From Eublepharis macularius (Eukaryota; Chordata; Lepidosauria; Squamata; Eublepharidae): 64,000 bases of DNA. The translations under genes were made by a program, and so were the position numbers. This document shows, piece by piece, positions 57,880-64,000 of this stretch (the stretch's first letter is position 1; every line of letters starts with the position of its first letter). Location of the stretch: positions 28,269,232-28,333,231 of the forward strand of contig NC_072794.1 of assembly GCF_028583425.1 (NCBI RefSeq), read 5' to 3'. The notes beneath the pieces are model-generated. The model did no database searches. It saw only the letters and a program-made list of their open reading frames with translations, and had not been told where the DNA came from.

Positions 57880-59553
57880 GCGAGCATAAGCTGCACCTCA
57901 CAATTCAAATGTCTTGTCAGAATCCAGGTTCTGAAGCCTGTGAAGCCACAACCACAATTCAAACTTTGGAATTAAATATCAGAGCCTGTAGCCTAGTCAC
58001 ACGTTACATCTGTCATGTCAAAAGTAGCTGTGTGACTGCTGGAAATTTTGAAGGCTGTTGTGGGAATCAACAGGCAGAAAGAAAAGCTGCAGGGAATCTT
58101 GGGTAGACAGGCAAGTGGGAGCTGCTGACCTCCAGCTGTGAACATTTATCTTTCCTTGCTAACTAGCCCAAGGCCTTGAGTGTGTTGGGGGGGGGGGCAG
58201 AAGAGACATTCAGTGGCACTGGGATATGGCAGCAACTTAAATCTCCATTTCCAGTTCAGCGGTGGATAAATAAGCGCTGGCTCTCCATAGATTTATTGAA
58301 GCTGACACACCATATTAGATTTAGGGAAGGGAAGAATTCAATACATTAACACCCACACCTTGTCATTCTTCAGAAATTCACACCATACGGGGAAATAAAT
58401 TATTGGAAAAACAATTTGAGCAAGATAAATGTTATCAAAGATGAATCCAATATTTTGTGTCTTGTTTCGGAGACTACGTTGCTTGTTTACATGTTATAAA
58501 CGCCGTTAAGTGTAACAATATTGGATATAATTGGATTGACCAGCCTTCTTTTCCTATGAACTCGTATTGAAGATGAATAAACATCTCCTACTGAAACATG
58601 AACGCAAGCAACTGAGCTGAAAGCGCATTCCACCCCTGCTAACCCTCAATTCCATCTTCCTCTCCTCCCTCTGGAGCCTCCCCTGCGTTAGGCTGTAAGT
58701 ATCTTGGGGCAGGTACATGCCTTCTTGATGGTTACCCTCTAAAGTGTCAGGCAAATTGGTGGCATTATATAAACAACAATACATAATTAAAACATTTTTA
58801 ATTAGAAATTTTCAAACCTTCGTCATTGGAATTCTCCACTAGAAACGACTCCTGTAATGCTTCAGAAGTGAGTTCCCACAGTGAACTCGCAGCTACTCCC
58901 GGTGGCAACCATGTGTTACTCAACCAGGTGTAGCCACCACCAGTTCACTATTGTCAATTATTTGGCCAAGCTGCACTGATGCACTTACTGGCCTGAAGTT
59001 ACAATTGGGCTCGTGTCTCTACATCCCGCCCCCAAAGATTTCCTCTGGTATATTTAGAGCAAATTCTTTATAAAGATGTTGACTATTTCCTGATTTTTCT
59101 TGGATCATGCATAAGTGGGAAATTAAATAAGGGACTGGACCCAGAGGTAATCTCTACTGACGGAAGGAATTTCAGTTAGCAAAACGGGACTTTCTCATCT
59201 CCTCTATGCCATGACAGACTGAAATACTGCTCTTCAGGGATAGAGGACCCCCCCCCCCCCCCGGAACAGCATGTGGAGTATCGGGGGGGGGGGTCTGAAG
59301 TAAGAGGGAAAAAACAGTGACAATTGCCATCCCCTTCCATCAGCAAAAATGTACCACTGGACCCCAGCTCTACTGAGCAAAGGAATCAATTTCATCTCTT
59401 TCTAGCCTACCAGCCTACACAGCTGTTCCTTTGCATGGATCTCAACCCCCCCCCCCCCCAAGAATGATTGTTCTAGGAGCTGGAGAGGGCAGCAGGAAAA
59501 CTCCACGTACCTTCTGTGCAAAGAGGGTTATTTTTTATTTTTATTGTACTTAT

Positions 59554-59806
59554 GCTCTGCTCACGACTTAAATTCAATCCTGGCAGAAGCCGGGTTCAGG
59601 TAGCCGGCTCAAGGTTGACTCAGCCTTCCATCCTTCTGAGGTCGGTAAAATGAGTACCCAGTTTCTTGGGGGGTAAAGTGTAGATGACCGGGGAAGGCAA
59701 TGACAAACCACCCCACAACAAAAAGTCTGCCACGAAAATGTGATGCGACATTCCTCCATGGGGCAGTAATGACTCAGTGCTTGCACAGGGTTAGACTACC
59801 TTTACC
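59554..59806 (+). mobile_element. Squamate tRNA-derived SINE, 5'-truncated
   Basis: Same family as 42510, lacking the A-box part. It is flanked by tacttat on both sides (59547-59553, 59807-59813). It lies in a BRINP2 intron on the opposite strand to the gene. Confidence 0.78.
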
Positions 59807-60306
59807 TACTTATTCAACGTATACACTGCCTCTCTAACATGTCTGGTGCTCGAGGCAGTTTACAACATACATATAATATACAAACATCAAAATCGATAAT
59901 TCAGTATTAAAATGAAATACAGACATCAAAAACCAATAACATAGTAAAATACAAACATGTAGTTGAATACAAAGATTAAAACCCATACACCTAAAAAAAC
60001 ATATAAAAGAATAGCGCCATCGCTAAATCCTACTTGTGCCCATTGTTTTAATAACAAATAAATCATATTGGGCTGGCTAGAGTAAGTGTGAAGCAGATTT
60101 GGTCAAATCGGCAAGAATTTCTCAATACCGAATCTCCAGATTTGATTTCAAAACCTTTCTTTTGGAGACAATATAGCTACTAATGAAAATTCAGCAAGTC
60201 TGTGACCTAAAGAGTTTTTTATATGTCAGTGATGGTGGCCCAAAACAGTCCATCCTGACTTCACCAAACATCAACATGTTAGAAAATGCACATTTCCAAA
60301 ACTCAC

Positions 60307-60543
60307 CCGATTCCTCGAACTGTTGGTTGTGACTGTCCCAAGCTTCCCGGATCTGGAGGAGACTCTCTTCCATAGCATGGATGTCAGCTTCGGGGCAGTT
60401 GCATTGTGGGAAACTAAACCCACACTGGCACCAGCAGTCATTCTCTCGACAAATCAGCTCCCCCTCGGAATTGCACGTAATGTAGCTGAGGGCAGCAGCC
60501 ACAAAGCGTTCCCTCAAGTACTCGGGCAGCAGTACCTGCAGGC
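60307..60543 (-). CDS. BRINP2: BRINP2 coding exon, third from the 3' end (cysteine-rich)
   Basis: This exon is 237 bp, with acceptor ctttctgtacag and donor gtgagt. It starts with the last two bases of a Gly codon and ends with the first base of a Glu codon, so the phase matches both neighbours. The product runs LQVLLPEYLRERFVAAALSY, then a cluster of seven cysteines including DCWCQCG and QCNCP, then a helical stretch ending NQQFEES. The cysteine cluster follows the MACPF domain in all BRINPs. The wording (RERFVAAALSYITC, HNQQFEES) fits BRINP2 better than BRINP1 or BRINP3 as I remember them. A LINE fragment begins within about 25 nt of the acceptor, so the branch-point region may be repeat-derived. 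Confidence 0.93.
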
Positions 60544-60565
60544 CTGTACAGAAAGGGGGACGATA

Positions 60566-61235
60566 TCACCCGTCACAATTATCCATGCTCTGATCACAGC
60601 AAGGCTCAATTACCGCTGTACATGGAGTTGCCTTTGAAGATTGTTCAGAAACTTCAGTCAGTGCAGAATGCAGCCGCTCCGACAGACTTGCCTGCATGAG
60701 AACACATCTGGCTGGCTTTGAAGGAGCCGCACTGGTGGCTAATTCATTTCCAAACACAATTCCAAGTGTTGGTTGACATGCCTTTAAATGCCTAAAGGGA
60801 TGAGGACCCAGGCATCCTAATCAGCATTAGCATCCCACAGCCCCCCTCTGTTACAATACACCTGGCATCTTCATTCTCTAACTTTAACCACCAGGTAAAA
60901 ACATCTTTGCATTTTCCGTCTTTTAATGATTGGCTTTATCACATGTATGGCTGGCTCTGCTTTTTGATCCTTGCCTTCACTAGCCCTGCATTGGTTTTAC
61001 CCATTCTTTGCATGGTGTTACTGTTGAATGTTACTATTGCTATGTTTTCACCGGCTGCTATTTTGAAACTTTACAGTCCTTTAATTGCTGCTTTTTTATT
61101 GGCTTTATTGTGTTGTTTATCGTCAATTCTATTGGTTTTATTGATTGTGCTTTGAGGGGGGGAGCTGAGAACCTTGTGGTTACAGAGTGGTGTAAAAATA
61201 AAATTAAACAAACAATAAAGTAAAATAATAAAATA
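60566..61235 (+). mobile_element. LINE 3' end (CR1/L2-like)
   Basis: The plus-strand translation gives VTIIHALITARLNY and then LKIVQKLQSVQNAA, the C-terminal reverse-transcriptase signature of CR1/L2-like LINEs, with frameshifts. It continues through a 3' UTR to an A-rich end (aaataaaattaaacaaac). Its left edge is about 25 bp from the BRINP2 exon at 60307-60543. Confidence 0.7.
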
Positions 61236-61589
61236 TTAAGCCCCCAGGGTCTGTGGTCCCTTCAACTGGAATAACAGGGACTGTGGAACAGAACTATAAT
61301 ACATTTGCAGTGATGGCTTCTTTGAGGAGCCAAGTCCTTGGGGACACTGCAGACTAATCCAGTTCCATTGATACGGATGGAAAGTGCACATAATCCAAGT
61401 CCAGTAGCACCTAAGAACATTTTTGCAGGGTATAAGCTTTAATGAGTCTAAGCTTACTTTGTCAGACAGAACTACTGCAACTACCCACCTGAAGACAGCA
61501 CACATGTTTCAGTTATGTGAGTTTACTAGAGAATGTGCACTTTTCAGTTGTGTTCTTTTCACAAGGTAGGGATATACACACAGAGAAAG

Positions 61590-61750
61590 GACCCCTGGTC
61601 TAGTGGTAGAACATACGGGTTTGCATGCAGATGGTCCCAGGTTCGGTCTTCAGGACTGAGAAAGAAACCGTAGAGCCATTTCCCAACTGAGGGGTCAGTA
61701 CTGGGCCAGGTGGACCAGAAGTGTGACTCTAATATAAGGCAAGTTCATAC
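61590..61750 (+). mobile_element. tRNA-Ala-like SINE
   Basis: The head cccctggtctagtggtagaa, anticodon-loop remnant ggtttgcatgcagatggtcc and B box caggttcggtc are followed by the body tagagccatttcccaactga. Mismatched stems and a SINE body rule out a working tRNA gene. Confidence 0.65.
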
Positions 61751-62297
61751 GTGATAGCACTAAGAGGGAATTTTGCACATCACCCAATCTCAAAGTAACA
61801 CTGAACACCATGTACAAGTGCACAATGCCAACTGGGTATTGTTCACATTTGTGGGTCTATGTATGTTCTCTTGCATTAGCAGTTCAGTGTATGTTCTCTT
61901 ACTTGTATTTGTATAATTCCAAGGCTATTTATAAAATTTGCTAGGAAGCAATGCCTATTAAGTGGGCAATGTATAAAACACCTCTCATTATTACCTATTA
62001 TGTATTTAGAAAAATTCTACACCACCTTTCTGGAGACTTGGCTTGTCATAGCTCACAAAGTTAAATAATACAAGAAAAAGATTTTTTAAAAGCATAAAAA
62101 TTAATCGCGAACTATCATAAAGGCCAGCCAGTGTGTAAAAAAACAAAGAGACATAGGCAGAAGAAAATTAAAAAACAGAGACAACTTGGAAGTGACAAAG
62201 GGTAGCCTAGGAATTGACAGAAACTCTATAGTTCCTTGTCCCCAGCTCTCCCATTGGCTGCCAGGCTGAGCCTGGAAAACCTACAACAATGTAATGG

Positions 62298-62494
62298 CAA
62301 AATAGAAAAGAGTCCAGTAGCACCTTTAAGACTAACCAACTTTACTGTAGCATAAGCTTTTGAGAATCGCAGTTCTCTTCGTCAGATGCATGGAGGGTAA
62401 GTTGGTTAGTCTTAAAGTTGGTTAGTCTTAAAGGTGCTACTGGACTCTTTTCTATTTTGCTACTACAGACTAACATGGCTAACTTCTCTAGACT
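62298..62494. mobile_element. Self-complementary retroelement copy with 10-bp TSD
   Basis: This is the same family as 10848, but here the left arm is truncated and the right arm reaches the family end (tactacagactaacatggc). The flanking decamer aatgtaatgg is identical on both sides (62288-62297, 62495-62504). The 16-bp word gttggttagtcttaaa is tandemly duplicated in the right arm near 62402-62433. It lies in a BRINP2 intron. Confidence 0.75.
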
Positions 62495-62740
62495 AATGTA
62501 ATGGGGCTCCAATTATGCAGCTATCAAGGAGTTGAAGCACGGAAGCCAGAAAATCAGGAGTAAGGGGAAGCATCTCCCACCATAACACCAACTTTAACAT
62601 TGTTATATTTTAGAATTGGACCCTTTTACCTTGTCCCCCCAAAGCCCCCCAAACTTAGAAGACAGGCTTTGATAGTCAACATCAAATGATTTGTAGAAAT
62701 GCATTCATGGGTAGCAAAAGAGACAAGAGCCTTCACTCAC

Positions 62741-62846
62741 CCAGGAGCTGAACTTTGTTCTCAGGGCTCTGGACGAGGACGGAACTCACGGAATCCAGGT
62801 TGTCATAGTTACTGCATCCAAGTGGCCCTGTCCTGGTCTCGGTGAC
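62741..62846 (-). CDS. BRINP2: BRINP2 coding exon, fourth from the 3' end
   Basis: This exon is 106 bp. It is preceded on the minus strand by a pyrimidine-rich acceptor ending in cttag and followed by a gtgagt donor. It encodes 35 codons plus one base, beginning [19 protein letters not shown] and continuing to SPENKVQLL. This matches the segment near the C-terminal end of the MACPF region in BRINP proteins. It starts in phase 0 and ends in phase 1, so the final Gly codon is completed by the next exon. The upstream exons, with the signal peptide and most of the MACPF domain, must lie beyond the right edge. BRINP2 is known as a secreted neuronal glycoprotein that restrains cell-cycle progression. 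The family assignment is firm; the paralogue is decided mainly by the downstream exons. Confidence 0.9.
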
Positions 62847-64000
62847 CTAAGCGAGACAAAGAAATACCCCATTCATTATAAAAGTAGGTAGTGTGCTTCA
62901 GCGGTTGGAATGCTAAAAATATGTACTGATGCCTTCTCTCCCCTTTAGCTACATATGTATTCTGAGGAGGGGCCTAGTAGGTTGTAGCCCACCACTCTGC
63001 TCAGTGAAATATGGAGACTTACTCCAACCTAAGTGGTTCTTCCTTCCATAGAACAGCTTCTTAAGTTGGAGGGCGGCTACTCAGGCTTGAGGAAAGCTTT
63101 AAAGGAGCAGAGTGGTTGCACACAAAATACAATGATGCACCAAGGTGGGAATCGGAAGCAAGAAAATAGTATCTCCTTTGAAATACGCTGCCATTGTTTC
63201 ATGACACAACTGAACTTGTTAATAGGACTCACTTTCATTGCACCCCGTATACACTGCTCCATCCAAGATATCCTGTGATGGTCAGAAGGAATGCCCACTA
63301 CCACCATACAGGGCATAACCGAGCTCCAAGAGCAGCACTGCTTCTGCCCACCTGACTCTTCTGAGCAGCTCCAAAGAGGCATTTCCTTGCAGGCAGTTGC
63401 TTCGGGGGTGAAACTTTCAGGAGTACCAACCTCATTTCCCTGCTAAACCCAGTCCGGCCTACATGCCACCCCTTTGGGAAATCTTTGGAACTCCTGCCTG
63501 GCTCACAAGGACTGCTCGCCCAAGCGCTTCCTTTAAAAGCAACTCCCCTCTGTCCAGTCCTGGAGAAGACATCTCCAAAGTGTGTATGGGTGGGGGGTGT
63601 CTCTGTGTTGATGCCTGGAGCTACTTTGGGCATTCACCAAGTTGGACCTGTAAGCAGTGCAGTACCACCCAAGGGACACCCAAGTGGTGCATTCAGGAGA
63701 AATTATGGTACCTGCTCCATTTTGCATATCGACCCACACCTGGTATGGACAGAAGTCTGCTCTGCACCTACAGCAGAATGAACTGTTTTTGGCCCAAGAT
63801 GTTAGAATGGACTGTCCCAATTAAGATTGCAGGTGGGGAAGCACATTTGCAAATGCTCCCCTACAAGGGGAAAAACCTCCCTGCAACTAAAAAAGTAGCA
63901 TCGCGTGCTAGCCTAGGACTTTCTCCCTTGATATACTTTTTTAAAAAAAAACTGTGGGGAAAGCATGCAGAAACAGCACCCCTTCTTACATGCTGAAATG
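62847..64000 (-). other. BRINP2: BRINP2 upstream intron (partial)
   Basis: This is intron sequence upstream of the exon at 62741-62846, cut by the window edge. I see no further BRINP2 exon here. The 177-codon plus-strand ORF at 63463-63996 has no recognisable domain and no splice context, so it is treated as chance. Confidence 0.7.

Larger units (their letters stand above)
54936..60306 (-). other. BRINP2: BRINP2 intron of 5.4 kb, repeat-rich
   Basis: This intron separates the penultimate exon from the cysteine-rich exon, with GT and AG ends in matching phase. It contains a tRNA-Ala-like SINE (56405-56597), a decayed LINE endonuclease fragment (56600-57471), a second LINE fragment (57480-57725), a LINE tail with an (AATG)n tract (57750-57879) and a squamate SINE (59554-59806). 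The stretches 54990-56400 and 57900-59240 show no clear feature. Confidence 0.85.
60544..62740 (-). other. BRINP2: BRINP2 intron of 2.2 kb
   Basis: This intron lies between the cysteine-rich exon and the upstream MACPF-end exon. It holds a plus-strand LINE 3' end (60566-61235), a degenerate repeat near 61395-61500, a tRNA-Ala-like SINE (61590-61750) and a self-complementary retroelement copy (62298-62494). Confidence 0.85.

Noticed and set aside
61590..61660. Possible tRNA-Ala gene
   Set aside because: A and B boxes are recognisable but the stems do not pair and a SINE body follows. The same head occurs in at least six other SINE copies here.
63463..63996. 177-codon plus-strand ORF at the right edge
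   Set aside because: It lacks domains or splice context and lies in a BRINP2 intron on the opposite strand. Several other ORFs overlap it in other frames, as expected by chance.

Overview
This window reads as nuclear DNA of a squamate reptile (lizard type; species not resolved). The reasons are tRNA-derived SINEs of the kind I associate with squamates, many short non-autonomous DNA transposons with clean target-site duplications (TSDs), CR1/L2-like LINE tails ending in (ATAAATAA)-type repeats, and one intron-containing vertebrate gene. No prokaryotic or viral gene organisation is visible.

The only protein-coding gene I can support is on the minus strand at the right-hand end: the last four coding exons of BRINP2 (FAM5B), a neuronal secreted MACPF-family protein. 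The exons lie at 62741-62846, 60307-60543, 54713-54935 and 52851-53964. All splice sites are GT/AG and the phases agree, giving one open frame of about 559 residues that ends in a TAG. The 5' exons (signal peptide and most of the MACPF domain) lie beyond base 64000. The 3' UTR probably ends near 51575, at an AATAAA followed by a GT-rich tract.

Positions 1 to about 51.5 kb are the region downstream of BRINP2 and contain no convincing gene. The ORFs there are short, lack recognisable domains and mostly coincide with repeats. Prominent mobile elements are: three complete copies and one partial copy of a hAT-like MITE (1-119, 3532-3904, 14715-15124, 24252-24633); a 1.04 kb hAT-like element (8231-9268); a 318 bp hAT-like element nested in a SINE (29838-30155); and a 3.09 kb foldback element with long inverted arms, inner tandem repeats and a perfect 8-bp TSD (31112-34197). 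There are also three 3-bp-TSD palindromes (2370, 15872, 36297), a CpG-rich Harbinger-like element (6753-7741), self-complementary retroelement copies with 10-12 bp TSDs (10848, 62298), SINEs of three types, and LINE fragments, one with a decayed APE endonuclease domain (56600-57471).

Some non-repetitive stretches (about 16.79-17.06, 19.00-19.23, 40.00-40.26, 45.54-45.81 and 46.13-46.56 kb) look like candidate conserved non-coding DNA, which would suit a gene-poor region beside a neural gene. This cannot be tested from one sequence. The most unusual object is the foldback element at 31112-34197.
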